Source of the DNA: Polaromonas sp.
GTDB taxonomy: Bacteria; Pseudomonadota; Gammaproteobacteria; Burkholderiales; Burkholderiaceae_C
Direction of reading: 5' to 3'
Length of the DNA: 64,000 bases
Assembly (NCBI RefSeq): GCF_012927485.1
Contig: NZ_JABBPC010000004.1
Span: 62,001-126,000, forward strand
The notes under the pieces were generated by a model. That model was not told the origin of the DNA, did not search any database, and saw only the letters and a program-made list of their open reading frames with translations. Below, piece by piece: positions 1 through 10,429 of this stretch. Each line of letters opens with the position of its first letter. The first letter of the stretch is position 1. A program made the translations under genes and the position numbers.

Positions 1-1
1 C

Positions 2-2120
<2,119 letters not shown>

Positions 2121-2198
2121 ACTTCCAAGATTTGTGTCAAATAAATATTTAGCCCCTCTGAAATGGGCGAAACCAGCTATCAAAACAGGAGTATCTTC

Positions 2199-2723
2199 AT
2201 GTTGACCGAGGACGGCAAACATCTCTACGTCAGCTATGACGAATATCACAACCTGATTGAGAAGTTGGCAATCAAGATTTACCAGTCCGATTGGCAGTTC
2301 GACACCATTTTGTGTCTGGCGCGTGGCGGCATGCGTCCGGGTGACATTCTTTCGCGTATTTTTGACAAGCCGCTGGCCATCATGTCCACCAGCTCGTATC
2401 GCGCCGATTCCGGCACGCTGCAGGGCAATCTCGACATTGCGCGCTTCATCACCACGCCTAAGGGGGAGATCGCCGGCAGGGTCCTGCTGGTGGACGATCT
2501 GGCTGATTCGGGACACACCTTGAATATGGTGATTCATCAGCTGCGCAATAATTACAAGCCCATAACCGAGCTACGCAGCGCGGTAATCTGGACTAAGGGA
2601 GTGTCGAACTTCACGCCGGACTATTTCGTGGACTTACTTCCGACCAATCCCTGGATTCACCAACCTTTCGAAAGCTACGACAGCATGCGCCCGGAGCAGC
2701 TCAGGGACAAATGGACAATTTGA
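2199..2723 (+). CDS. Phosphoribosyltransferase-domain protein
   Basis: This is a 174-residue type I phosphoribosyltransferase-fold protein. The PRPP-binding signature appears as RVLLVDDLADSGHTL around residues 102-116, after an early CLARGG loop. Proteins of this shape are annotated as hypoxanthine/xanthine-type phosphoribosyltransferases, and placement directly after purA fits purine salvage, but the base specificity cannot be read from sequence. The ATG at 2199 is chosen because AGGAG lies 7 nt upstream. An earlier in-frame ATG at 2163 would add 12 unconserved residues. Confidence 0.85.
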   Translation: MLTEDGKHLYVSYDEYHNLIEKLAIKIYQSDWQFDTILCLARGGMRPGDILSRIFDKPLAIMSTSSYRADSGTLQGNLDIARFITTPKGEIAGRVLLVDDLADSGHTLNMVIHQLRNNYKPITELRSAVIWTKGVSNFTPDYFVDLLPTNPWIHQPFESYDSMRPEQLRDKWTI

Positions 2724-2850
2724 TTTTTGCGTCACCCCGGCAAAAAGTTTAAGTCATCAGTTACGCCAGGCTAAACGTAACCCGCGACCGCAGCTTGGCG
2801 GGAGCCAGTCTGCACGGCGCAGAACGACAGCAACTTGATACCATTCGGGC

Positions 2851-4026
2851 ATGCGCGATAAAACCACTGAACTGATCCATCACCCCTACCTGCCTCCGCT
2901 AGGGTTCACGGCACCACAGCCGGGCGTTTTCAAGGCGTCTACCGTCATTTTTCCCAATGTCGCCGCCATGCACAGCCGCGACTGGCGGCAAAAAGCGGGT
3001 TACACCTACGGCCTGCATGGCACACCCACCACCTTCACCCTGGAGGAGCGCCTATGCACGCTGGAGGGCGGCTTGCAGTGTGTGCTGGCCAGCAGCGGCC
3101 TGAGTGCCATTGCATTGGTGGACATGGCCCTCCTGAAGACGGGCGACGAGATGCTGATTCCGAATAACGTTTACGGCCCCAGCAAGGCGTTGTCAGAGGG
3201 CGAATTGGTGGCCTGGGGCATCAGTCATCAGCTTTACGGTGCTATGAGCCCCGCCGATTTAGCCGCCCGGATTAGCAACAAAACCCGGCTGGTATGGCTG
3301 GAAGCGCCCGGCTCGGTAACGATGGAGTTTCCCGACCTGGTGGAAATGGTGCGCATCTGCCACGCTCGCGGGGTGATCTGCGCGCTGGACAACACATGGG
3401 GCGCAGGCCTTGCCTTCAATGCCTTCGACATGCGCGGCGAAGCGGTGGACATTTCCGTCCAGGCCCTGACCAAATACCCGAGCGGTGGCGGCGACGTATT
3501 GATGGGCAGCATCATCACGCGCGACGAGGCGCTTCATCTGCGTATCAAGGGTACGCACATGCGCATGGGCGTGGGGGTGGGCGCCAACGATGTCGAAACG
3601 GTGCTGCGCTCCCTGCCGAGTATTGCCTTGCGCTACGAAGCCCACGATCGCAGCGGTCGCGCGCTGGCCGAATGGTTCCAATCGCGGCCTGAAATTGTGC
3701 AGGTGCTGCATCCTGCACTAAAGGCGTCGCCCGGCCATGAACACTGGAAAGCCGTGTGCCACACAGGCCAGGCGGCGGGGTTGTTCAGCGTGGTGTTTCA
3801 CGAACGCTACAGCGTCGACCAGGTAAACCACTTTTGCGACAGCCTCAACCTCTTCAAGCTGGGCTACAGCTGGGGTGGACCAGTCAGTCTCGTTGTTCCC
3901 TACAACCTTGCGGCGATGCGCGGAACGACATGGCCGCACAAGGGGGTTCTGGTGCGCTTTTCGATGGGCTTGGAGGCCGTCGCAGATCTGCAGGCAGACC
4001 TGGCTCAAGCACTGGATAAGGCATGA
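2851..4026 (+). CDS. metC: Cystathionine beta-lyase (PLP-dependent)
   Basis: This is a 391-residue Cys/Met-metabolism PLP enzyme of fold type I. MetC cleaves cystathionine to homocysteine, pyruvate and ammonia in methionine synthesis. Visible features are the YGLHGTPTTFTLEERL segment after residue 50, the SSGLSAIALV cofactor loop, LDNTWGAG near 180, and QALTKYPSGGGDVLMG, where Lys208 should carry PLP. The relatives cystathionine gamma-synthase and gamma-lyase share this scaffold. The beta-lyase call rests on overall resemblance (GYTYGLHGTPT, SWGG near the C-terminus), so the exact reaction is a family inference. Confidence 0.88.
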   Translation: MRDKTTELIHHPYLPPLGFTAPQPGVFKASTVIFPNVAAMHSRDWRQKAGYTYGLHGTPTTFTLEERLCTLEGGLQCVLASSGLSAIALVDMALLKTGDEMLIPNNVYGPSKALSEGELVAWGISHQLYGAMSPADLAARISNKTRLVWLEAPGSVTMEFPDLVEMVRICHARGVICALDNTWGAGLAFNAFDMRGEAVDISVQALTKYPSGGGDVLMGSIITRDEALHLRIKGTHMRMGVGVGANDVETVLRSLPSIALRYEAHDRSGRALAEWFQSRPEIVQVLHPALKASPGHEHWKAVCHTGQAAGLFSVVFHERYSVDQVNHFCDSLNLFKLGYSWGGPVSLVVPYNLAAMRGTTWPHKGVLVRFSMGLEAVADLQADLAQALDKA

Positions 4027-4082
4027 TCAACACCTGATGGCAATGCAGTACAGTTAGGGTTAATTATTCACGAAAGCATCCT

Positions 4083-4268
4083 GTGGCAACTCCCAATTAT
4101 TCCTACGAAAAGCGCCAGAAAGAGCTTGCGAAAAAACGCAAAAAGGAAGACAAACTCAAGCGCAAAGTCGACGGTAAGCCAGACGATATGACGGACGAAA
4201 GTGCTGACGCGTCGGACGCTCCTGCTGACGGCCAGCCCGGTTCACCGCCTGCAGAGTCAGCATCCTGA
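4083..4268 (+). CDS. Small basic conserved hypothetical protein
   Basis: This is a 61-residue protein with a GTG start. The N-terminal half is highly basic (YEKRQKELAKKRKKEDKLKRK) and probably a charged helix. The C-terminal half is acidic and low-complexity (Asp, Ala, Pro, Ser). Small proteins beginning with a similar NYSYEKRQKE stretch are common in Burkholderiales and have no assigned function. It follows metC by 56 bp and is followed by a clear terminator, which supports a real transcribed gene. Confidence 0.7.
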   Translation: MATPNYSYEKRQKELAKKRKKEDKLKRKVDGKPDDMTDESADASDAPADGQPGSPPAESAS

Positions 4269-4372
4269 ATCGTCGGGTCACTTACTACGACAGACTGAAG
4301 ATGCGCACACCGGAGCCAATACGGTTTTAATCATCTATATATTGGCTTAATAGCTGCGCTGTTTCAGGCGAC

Positions 4373-4409
4373 CCGGCATCATTTGCAGAAAGTGACGCCG
4401 GTTTTTTTT
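4373..4409 (+). terminator. Rho-independent terminator after the small basic gene
   Basis: The inverted repeat CCGGC...GCCGG extends imperfectly through TCATTT/AAAGTGA and is followed directly by eight T residues. It lies just beyond the 3' end of the convergent mnmH gene. Confidence 0.75.
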
Positions 4410-4411
4410 AT

Positions 4412-5470
4412 TCAGGGCTGGGGTAGCAGGGTCTGCGCCAACGCTGTCATGGCGCCCACGCTGTGGTCGCAAGGCGAAATAAGTCGAGCCGTTTCATAGT
4501 GCTCGAAGTTACGCCGCATCGACTGCAGGTAGACCGGGTCGTAGTGCTTTACCAGCAATTCGCGAACCACAGAAGCGACGTCACCACTGCGCGCGCGAGT
4601 CTGCCAATCGTGCACCGTTTCCTTGCCCCGCGCCTCCGTCAAGGCGACGAGGCGTTCGCAGAAAAATTCGATGTCTTTGACAAAGAAATCGTAGTCTTCA
4701 AGTAGCAGCGCCACCCGTTCGTCTTCGGCCAACTCCATCTGCAAGCAAGGGCTGGCGCGCATAGCAGCGATCAGCCCTTCAGGCACAGTCAGGTTGCCGA
4801 CTTTTTTGCTTTCACTCTCAATGTAGACCGGTCGTGCCGAGTCAAAGCTCCGCAAGACGGTCCAGATATGGCGGTCAAAAGCTTTCTGGCTGGGCTGCGG
4901 CAGACCTGGAATCAGCCCCAGCACAGAACTGCGATGGTTCGCCAGCGCTTCAAGATCCAGCACCTGCGCGCCCTGCGCAGCCAGCGCCTGCAGTAGACGG
5001 GTCTTACCCGAACCTGTAGTTCCGCAAACGACCAAGTAGCTGTGTTGCGCTGCCAATTTCGGTAAATCAACCACCAGAGCCGCCCTGAAGGCCTTGTACC
5101 CTCCCTCAATTAGCGTGACCTTAAAACCTATCTGGTCAAGAATCAGGGCCAGTGAGCCGCTGCGTTTGCCGCCGCGCCAGCAATACACCAGCGGCCGCCA
5201 TTCACGGGGCTTGTCCAGCACGTGGCGTTCAATGTGCGCACCAATGTTTTTGGCCACCAAGGCAGCGCCCAGCTTTTTTGCCTCGAACTGGCTGATCTGC
5301 TTGTATTGCGTACCCACGATTTTTCGCTCTTCATCATGCAAGCTGGGCCAGTTCACGGCACCGGGCAAGCGATCTTCTGCGTATTCTCCTTCGCTTCTAG
5401 CGTCAATCACCATGGAAAAACTGGCCAGCTTGCCAAGTGCTTCCTGCGCTGAAATAAGTTCAAGACTCAC
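4412..5470 (-). CDS. mnmH: tRNA 2-selenouridine synthase
   Basis: MnmH (SelU/YbbB) replaces the sulfur of 2-thiouridine at the wobble position of Lys, Glu and Gln tRNAs with selenium, through a geranylated intermediate. The protein is 352 residues. An N-terminal rhodanese domain holds IDARSEGEYAEDRLPGA and the catalytic-cysteine segment VYCWRGGKRSGS. A P-loop, CGTTGSGKTRLL, follows near residue 150. The start is GTG, overlapping the tesA stop by 4 bp (GTGA), so the two genes are probably translationally coupled. The presence of this enzyme implies a selenophosphate supply elsewhere in the genome. Confidence 0.93.
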   Translation of the reverse strand: MSLELISAQEALGKLASFSMVIDARSEGEYAEDRLPGAVNWPSLHDEERKIVGTQYKQISQFEAKKLGAALVAKNIGAHIERHVLDKPREWRPLVYCWRGGKRSGSLALILDQIGFKVTLIEGGYKAFRAALVVDLPKLAAQHSYLVVCGTTGSGKTRLLQALAAQGAQVLDLEALANHRSSVLGLIPGLPQPSQKAFDRHIWTVLRSFDSARPVYIESESKKVGNLTVPEGLIAAMRASPCLQMELAEDERVALLLEDYDFFVKDIEFFCERLVALTEARGKETVHDWQTRARSGDVASVVRELLVKHYDPVYLQSMRRNFEHYETARLISPCDHSVGAMTALAQTLLPQP

Positions 5471-6159
5471 TTGATAATCTTCTTTAATTCAGGCCATACG
5501 TTGGCCAGCATGCTGGGTTGTGATTGCTCGTTGGGGTGAATACGGTCGGGTTGAAAGTGGCTGGCCGCGTCCTCCCCATCGGCAATGCCTTTGAGTAAGA
5601 AAGGCACAAGGGCCACCTTTTCAGCTTTGGCCACTTTGAGAAAAAGACTCGCAAAGCCCGCGGCATAAGCACCGCCATAGTTGGGTGGCACCTGCATCCC
5701 GATCAACAGCACTTTGGCCCCCGCTTTTTTAGACGCCTGCGCCATCGCCAACAGGTTTTTTTCAGTCATGTCCAGCGGCAAACCGCGAAGGGCATCGTTG
5801 CCACCTAACTCGATCACCACGGTACTGGGACGATGTAGCGTCAGCAGGGCCGGCAGGCGCGAGCGCCCGCCAGAGGTGGTGTCTCCGCTAATGCTGGCGT
5901 TAATAACTTTCGCGTTCCTCGTTTCGCTAGCCAACTGTTTGTCTAACAAAGGCACCCACCCCGTCCCGCGCTTAAGTCCGTATTCAGCGCTGAGAGAATC
6001 GCCAACCACCAAAATGGTCTGAGCGGGTCTGACCGAGTTTTCGACCTTGGCGGTGGCGGAGGGGGGGGGTGCCGGCGCCTGCGCTTGAGCCAGCAAAGGT
6101 AGGCCCAACACCGCAGCGATTAATAGCACGCCAACCGGGTTTACCCAGCGGTTTCCCAT
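5467..6159 (-). CDS. tesA: GDSL-family arylesterase / acyl-CoA thioesterase I (TesA-like), secreted
   Basis: This is a periplasmic SGNH hydrolase of 230 residues. The signal peptide is clear (LLIAAVLGLPLLAQAQA). The catalytic serine is Ser55 in the VVGDSLSAEYG block, the GGNDALRG block supplies the oxyanion Asn, and DRIHPN near the C-terminus supplies Asp and His. The ATG at 6159 gives a proper signal peptide. Longer upstream extensions run through the divergent promoter region and are rejected. The divergent tesA/ybbA layout is as in E. coli. Confidence 0.9.
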   Translation of the reverse strand: MGNRWVNPVGVLLIAAVLGLPLLAQAQAPAPPPSATAKVENSVRPAQTILVVGDSLSAEYGLKRGTGWVPLLDKQLASETRNAKVINASISGDTTSGGRSRLPALLTLHRPSTVVIELGGNDALRGLPLDMTEKNLLAMAQASKKAGAKVLLIGMQVPPNYGGAYAAGFASLFLKVAKAEKVALVPFLLKGIADGEDAASHFQPDRIHPNEQSQPSMLANVWPELKKIIK

Positions 6160-6220
6160 CGCAGGCCCAAGCTTGCTACAGTCTGCAAAAGTAAGTTTCA
6201 AGTTTTCTGATAAGGCTGAC

Positions 6221-6958
6221 ATGTTTGAACCTGTGGTTTCCGTCTTTAAAGACGCTTCTCTGACATCCCCGATCTCTGCAAGCGCCGCGATTATTTCCGT
6301 TGAGCATGTTTTCAAGTCAGTAACCGATTCCACCGGTACGCTCACCATTCTGCGCGATATCGACTTTACGCTTAGCCCACGCGAAACCGCTGCCATTGTG
6401 GGCGCGTCCGGCTCGGGTAAGAGCACTCTGCTGTCCATCATCGCCGGGCTGGACACGCCAACCCAAGGCACCGTGCGCCTCGCCGGGCAAGACCTGTTTG
6501 CTATCAGCGAGGACGACCGAGCCGCTTTGCGGGCTCATAAAGTCGGCTTTGTATTCCAGAACTTTCAACTGATGGGCAATTTGACAGCGCTTGAAAACGT
6601 CATGCTTCCGCTGGAACTGGCTGGTGCACAAAATGCTCGCTCGCTGGCAACCGACATGCTTAAACGGGTCGGACTGGGTGAGCGACTCGGACATTATCCC
6701 AAAGTACTGTCGGGTGGTGAGCAGCAGCGCGTGGCGTTGGCGCGGGCTTTTGTTGTCAAGCCTGCCGTACTGCTGGCCGATGAACCAACGGGGAGCCTGG
6801 ATTTTGCCACCGGCGAGACGGTCATGCAGCTCATGTTTGAGTTGAATCAGGAACTCGGCACGACGCTGGTGCTGGTCACACACGACCAAGCAATTGCTGC
6901 GCGGTGCCAAAGACGCATCACCATCGAGGCGGGGCAGGTTGTTGTACCCGCGGCTTGA
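6221..6958 (+). CDS. ABC transporter ATP-binding protein, YbbA/LolD-like
   Basis: This is a 245-residue ATPase of the MacB/LolD/FtsE class. Walker A is GASGSGKST at about 61-69, followed by the Q-loop segment [17 protein letters not shown], signature [15 protein letters not shown], Walker [13 protein letters not shown] and H-loop VTHDQ. In E. coli the equivalent ybbA is followed by the large permease gene ybbP, an FtsX-type protein. Here no permease follows: the next gene is the convergent FTR1 permease. The ATG at 6221 lies 62 bp from the divergent tesA start. An in-frame TTG at 6173 is less likely. Confidence 0.9.
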   Translation: MFEPVVSVFKDASLTSPISASAAIISVEHVFKSVTDSTGTLTILRDIDFTLSPRETAAIVGASGSGKSTLLSIIAGLDTPTQGTVRLAGQDLFAISEDDRAALRAHKVGFVFQNFQLMGNLTALENVMLPLELAGAQNARSLATDMLKRVGLGERLGHYPKVLSGGEQQRVALARAFVVKPAVLLADEPTGSLDFATGETVMQLMFELNQELGTTLVLVTHDQAIAARCQRRITIEAGQVVVPAA

Positions 6959-6960
6959 TC

Positions 6961-7019
6961 CAAAGCGGGCTCATGTGCATGAGCTAGTCATCACGGCAGA
7001 ACTGGCTGACCCCGCTTTG
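6961..7019. terminator. Nested inverted repeats in the convergent gap (possible bidirectional terminator)
   Basis: CAAAGCGGG at 6961-6969 pairs with CCCGCTTTG at 7011-7019. Inside the loop, GCTCATG pairs with CATGAGC (6969-6984). There is no T-run, and the outer right arm lies in the last codons of the FTR1 gene, so a terminator role is only suggested. Confidence 0.35.
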
Positions 7020-7833
7020 CTCCGTGGTGTGCGCGTGGTGCCATCCAGCGCATTCCGGCACCAATGGCAATCAGGACCACTACATAAAACACAATTTGCA
7101 TACCGGCCGGTTGGGCGTCGTAACCGATCAGTCCGTGTAGAAGCGTTCCGACCGCCGTCGTCTGGGCCAGTAGGTTAGAGGTATCCCACAGCGGCGCCCC
7201 GAGGCTCGGCAGCACATCGGCCTGAATCAGAAAGCGCGCCGCCTGCGAGGCCATGCTAGCGGCTAGCAGCAGCACTAAAATGCCGGTAATCGAGAAGAAC
7301 CAGCGCAGTGGAATGCGGAGCAGCCCGGCATACAGCAGACCGCCCACCAGCAAGCCACCTGCCAGACCGCTCAGGCCACCGCCGATTGTGGTGCGCAACC
7401 CGTTTTCACTGCCGGTGGCCAAGCTGTAAAGAAACAGTACCGTCTCCGAGCCTTCGCGCAAAACCGCCAACGCTACAACGAGGAAGATCACTGAACGTTC
7501 GCGCGTGCCGTCATTGATTTCGCGTGCAGTATTCAGTGCCTGTGCCGCCATCTCGCGGCCATGGACCGACATCCAGATATTGTGCCAAGCAAGCATGCCA
7601 ACGGCCAGCGTCAGGATGCCAGCATTAAACAATTCCTGGCCCATCCCGCTGGCCAAGTTGGAAATCAGACCCATGCTCGATGCCACCAGTGCAGCGCCGG
7701 TAAGCCCAGCGAGAATTCCCGTGACTATCCAGCGCGCACGCGAGGGTATCCCGCGGGTGGCGGCAGCCATGATGCTGATGATCAGCGAGGCTTCTAATGA
7801 TTCACGAAAAACGATGAGGGCAGCGGCAAACAT
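6991..7833 (-). CDS. FTR1-family high-affinity iron permease (FtrC/EfeU-like)
   Basis: This is a 280-residue inner-membrane protein with about seven hydrophobic segments. It carries the two diagnostic REXXE iron-handling motifs, RESLE at 10-14 and REGSE at 126-130. FTR1 permeases import iron with an oxidising or iron-delivery partner in the periplasm. The gene lies 20 bp after a secreted cupredoxin gene preceded by a Fur box, the arrangement of ftrB-ftrC in the Bordetella/Burkholderia FtrABCD ferrous-iron system. No FtrA (P19) or FtrD (polyferredoxin) gene is next to it. Confidence 0.9.
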   Translation of the reverse strand: MFAAALIVFRESLEASLIISIMAAATRGIPSRARWIVTGILAGLTGAALVASSMGLISNLASGMGQELFNAGILTLAVGMLAWHNIWMSVHGREMAAQALNTAREINDGTRERSVIFLVVALAVLREGSETVLFLYSLATGSENGLRTTIGGGLSGLAGGLLVGGLLYAGLLRIPLRWFFSITGILVLLLAASMASQAARFLIQADVLPSLGAPLWDTSNLLAQTTAVGTLLHGLIGYDAQPAGMQIVFYVVVLIAIGAGMRWMAPRAHHGAKRGQPVLP

Positions 7834-7853
7834 GGGGGCTCCTGGTTAGCGTC

Positions 7854-8183
7854 TCATTCGACAATGATGGTGCCTTGTGCGGCTGCGTCGTTTTCGTGAT
7901 ACTCCTCGACGAAAGAATAGCGACCAGGCTGTAGGGGGCCTAGGTTGATTGTGCCGGTGGAGTTGCCAAGAATGACTTTCTCACGACCTAGCGCTTTGCT
8001 TTCAAACTCTGCCGGTGTGCCGTCCTTGTTCACCACCAGCAGCTTGATTTTCTTTTGCGCAGGGATGCTGATCTCTTTCGGCTGAAAGGCGTGATCCTTG
8101 ATAGTCAGCGTAAATTCCCCTGCAGCGGCAAAAGCGGTGCCGGCAGAAAATGCCAAGAGAGTGATCGACAACAAACGTTTCAT
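7854..8183 (-). CDS. Periplasmic cupredoxin-domain protein (FtrB-like), iron uptake partner
   Basis: This is a 109-residue exported protein with a signal peptide ending AGTAFA. The mature part resembles the cupredoxin_1 domain found alone in FtrB and at the N-terminus of EfeO: FTLTIKDHAFQPKEISIPA, then PAEFES and a C-terminal EYHENDAAAQGTIIVE. The ATG at 8183 is preceded by AAGGA at good spacing. An upstream TTG is not needed. Co-transcription with the FTR1 permease and a Fur box just upstream support a role in ferrous-iron oxidation or handoff. Confidence 0.85.
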   Translation of the reverse strand: MKRLLSITLLAFSAGTAFAAAGEFTLTIKDHAFQPKEISIPAQKKIKLLVVNKDGTPAEFESKALGREKVILGNSTGTINLGPLQPGRYSFVEEYHENDAAAQGTIIVE

Positions 8184-8210
8184 TGCTAGTTCCTTCAAAT
8201 TAGATGCTAA

Positions 8211-8229
8211 TGATAATGATTCTCATTGA
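8211..8229 (-). promoter_or_regulatory. Fur box upstream of the iron-permease operon
   Basis: TGATAATGATTCTCA matches the 7-1-7 Fur core TGATAATGATTATCA at 14 of 15 positions and lies 27 bp upstream of the cupredoxin start. Iron-repressed expression of the two-gene operon is inferred. It also sits about 100 bp from the divergent rlmB start. Confidence 0.85.
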
Positions 8230-8320
8230 AAAACGCAAGTTGCTTTTTCTATTGATTGCAGCATTTACTGGTTCAACCGACGGCATACGGTCTGACGTGT
8301 TGAAGCGGCGATAATTGTGT

Positions 8321-9082
8321 ATGTCTTCTATCCCTAAAGTGCTTTTTGGCTTTCATGCAGTCGGCGTACGTCTCAAAACCGCTCCCAAGTCGGTGCTGGA
8401 GGTTTTTTTCGATGTCTCCCGTCGGGACGCCCGCATGCGTCAGTTCACTGACAGAACCCGTGAAGCCGGTGTGCGGCTGATTGAGTCTGACGGACTGCGG
8501 TTAGCCAAAATGTGCGGCAGCCATGGCCATCAGGGCGTAGTGGCCCGCGTGGATGCGGTACCCCAAGTCAAGTCGCTCGATGAGTTGCTGGAGCAACTGG
8601 AAGCCGCAGGCATCGAACAACCGCTGCTGCTGGTGCTCGATGGCGTGACCGACCCGCACAACCTCGGTGCCTGCCTGCGCGTGGCCGACGGCGCGGGCGC
8701 CCATGCAGTGATTGCGCCCAAAGACCACGCGGCGGGCATCAACGCGACGGTGGCAAAGGTCGCCAGTGGCGCAGCCGAGACCGTACCCTATTTCATGGTC
8801 ACCAATTTAGCCAGAACCCTGGGTGAACTCAAGGAGCGAAATATCTGGTGTATCGGCACCAGCGACGATGCGCCTAAAACGATTTACGAGGTTGACCTCA
8901 AGGGTCCAGTGGCTCTGGTGCTAGGCGCGGAAGGCGAAGGCATGCGTCAGCTCACGCGAAAAACCTGCGACGAACTGGTCCGCATACCGATGCGCGGCGC
9001 GGTGGAAAGTCTCAATGTTTCGGTCGCTAGCGGCGTCTGCCTGTATGAGGCACTGCGGCAGCGCAATGTGGTTTCAGATTAA
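8321..9082 (+). CDS. rlmB: 23S rRNA (guanosine-2'-O-)-methyltransferase
   Basis: RlmB methylates G2251 of 23S rRNA. The protein is 253 residues. An N-terminal substrate-binding domain (VLFGFHAVGVRLK) precedes the SPOUT knot with its three motifs: DGVTDPHNLGACLRVADGAG, LVLGAEGEGM, and RIPMRGAVESLNVSVASGV. The ATG at 8321 is chosen over TTG or GTG codons just upstream. The last 9 bases overlap the end of the convergent chromate transporter gene. Confidence 0.95.
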   Translation: MSSIPKVLFGFHAVGVRLKTAPKSVLEVFFDVSRRDARMRQFTDRTREAGVRLIESDGLRLAKMCGSHGHQGVVARVDAVPQVKSLDELLEQLEAAGIEQPLLLVLDGVTDPHNLGACLRVADGAGAHAVIAPKDHAAGINATVAKVASGAAETVPYFMVTNLARTLGELKERNIWCIGTSDDAPKTIYEVDLKGPVALVLGAEGEGMRQLTRKTCDELVRIPMRGAVESLNVSVASGVCLYEALRQRNVVSD

Positions 9083-9658
9083 GCCGAACCAGCCGAGCAG
9101 GGCGCCTGCACCGAGTAACCAGAGCAGGTGAATCTTGCTTCGCCATACGATCACGGCGGTGGCCGCCGTTACCAGCCACACGGGCCAGTCTTTCAGAGAA
9201 CTGCCGTTGGCACTGGCCAGAATCCAGCTGGTGGCAATTAGCAGAGCCACCACAATGGGTGCCATACCCTGCTTGAAAGCGCGCACTGCCCGCAATTCTC
9301 GGTTTCGATGACTCCATTGCGCTGCGCTGTAGGCCAGCGTCGTGCTGGGAATCATGATGCCCAGCATGGTGACAAAAACACCCAGCAGTCCGGTGACAAT
9401 GCCGCCAGCGTTTAACCCGACATTCCAGCCTAACAGGGCGACAAACAGCACGTTGGGTCCGGGTGCCGCTTGTGCAATGGCGATGGACGCGTTGAACTGC
9501 GCGTCGGTCAGCCAGTGCTGCTGCGAAACCAAAAAACGGTGCATGTCAGGCGCAGTCGTGATGGCGCCACCGATGGAAAGAAGCGACAGCGACAAGTAGT
9601 GTAAAAACAGGTTCAACCAGTCCTGCGCTCTGAACACAAGGTGAATTGCTTCGGTCAT
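9074..9658 (-). CDS. Chromate transporter, second half-length subunit (CHR family)
   Basis: This is a 194-residue membrane protein made of one CHR domain: LSIGGAITTAPDMHRFLV near the N-terminus and IAQAAPGPNVLFVALLG around residue 65. CHR proteins either carry two such domains in one chain (ChrA) or occur as pairs of short homologous proteins. Here the start overlaps the stop of the first half-gene by 4 bp (ATGA), so the pair is translated together. Substrate (chromate or another anion) is a family inference. Confidence 0.88.
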   Translation of the reverse strand: MTEAIHLVFRAQDWLNLFLHYLSLSLLSIGGAITTAPDMHRFLVSQQHWLTDAQFNASIAIAQAAPGPNVLFVALLGWNVGLNAGGIVTGLLGVFVTMLGIMIPSTTLAYSAAQWSHRNRELRAVRAFKQGMAPIVVALLIATSWILASANGSSLKDWPVWLVTAATAVIVWRSKIHLLWLLGAGALLGWFGLI

Positions 9659-10230
9659 CGCTTGAGTTTGCGAAATGCCAGGACGCAAGCGACGCACCCC
9701 AGACCGAGGAGTACATAGACCAGCGGCCAGCGCAGCAAGGCGACGGCTACAAAGCAAAGCGTGCCAAACACACCGCAAAGGCGCACACCCAACACGTTGG
9801 TTTTCAAGCCAGCAAGCAACCTGAGGCCGGTAGCGCCAATCAGCCCCGCAGCCACGGCGGCCATGCCGCGCAGGGCGCCCGCCACCCCAGGGTAATCGGC
9901 GAATCGGGCATAAATCAGTGCCAGCAGCAGCGCAATGATCAAGGGCACCGTCAGCATACCGGCCAGCGCCGTCAAGGCACCTTTTAAGCCGAAGTACCGC
10001 CCGCCAATCATCATCGAAAGATTCACGACGTTAGGCCCCGGCATGATTTGGGCCACCGCCCATTCTTCAATAAACTCCTCGCGTGTCATCCAGCGCTTTT
10101 TTTCCACCAATTCGTGCTGAACAATAGCTAGCACGCCACCAAAGCCCTGCAGCGCCAACAAGGTAAATGAAACAAAGAGGTCGGTCAGGGAGTGGGGTCG
10201 CGGATGATCTTCGGAAGGCAGAGAATTCAT
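9655..10230 (-). CDS. Chromate transporter, first half-length subunit (CHR family)
   Basis: This is a 191-residue single-domain CHR protein. The LALQGFGGVLAIVQHEL motif lies near residue 30, and VAQIMPGPNVVNLSMMIG near 60 matches the P-G-P-N signature of the second half. Five to six hydrophobic segments follow. The short-chain CHR proteins are thought to work as a heterodimer with opposite membrane topologies. The 199-bp gap upstream contains no other recognisable gene. Confidence 0.88.
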   Translation of the reverse strand: MNSLPSEDHPRPHSLTDLFVSFTLLALQGFGGVLAIVQHELVEKKRWMTREEFIEEWAVAQIMPGPNVVNLSMMIGGRYFGLKGALTALAGMLTVPLIIALLLALIYARFADYPGVAGALRGMAAVAAGLIGATGLRLLAGLKTNVLGVRLCGVFGTLCFVAVALLRWPLVYVLLGLGCVACVLAFRKLKR

Positions 10231-10429
10231 CCGCGCGATTATCGCCGCTTAAGCAAAGCATTGGGGCGACGGGAGCGGGTGGCCGCAAGCCTCTAAATCC
10301 TATTATGAAAAGAGCATAGTCTTCGCTATTTACGGGATTGAAAGAGAACGACCACTGAAACCTGGCAGTACAACGGTTCGATCGTTATTACTGCAAATCC
10401 GATTTCGAGCCCGGGCATATTTACAAGGC

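Noticed and set aside
6160..6471. Longer reading of tesA starting at 6471
   Set aside because: The extension runs through the divergent promoter and into ybbA on the other strand and would place the signal peptide in the middle.
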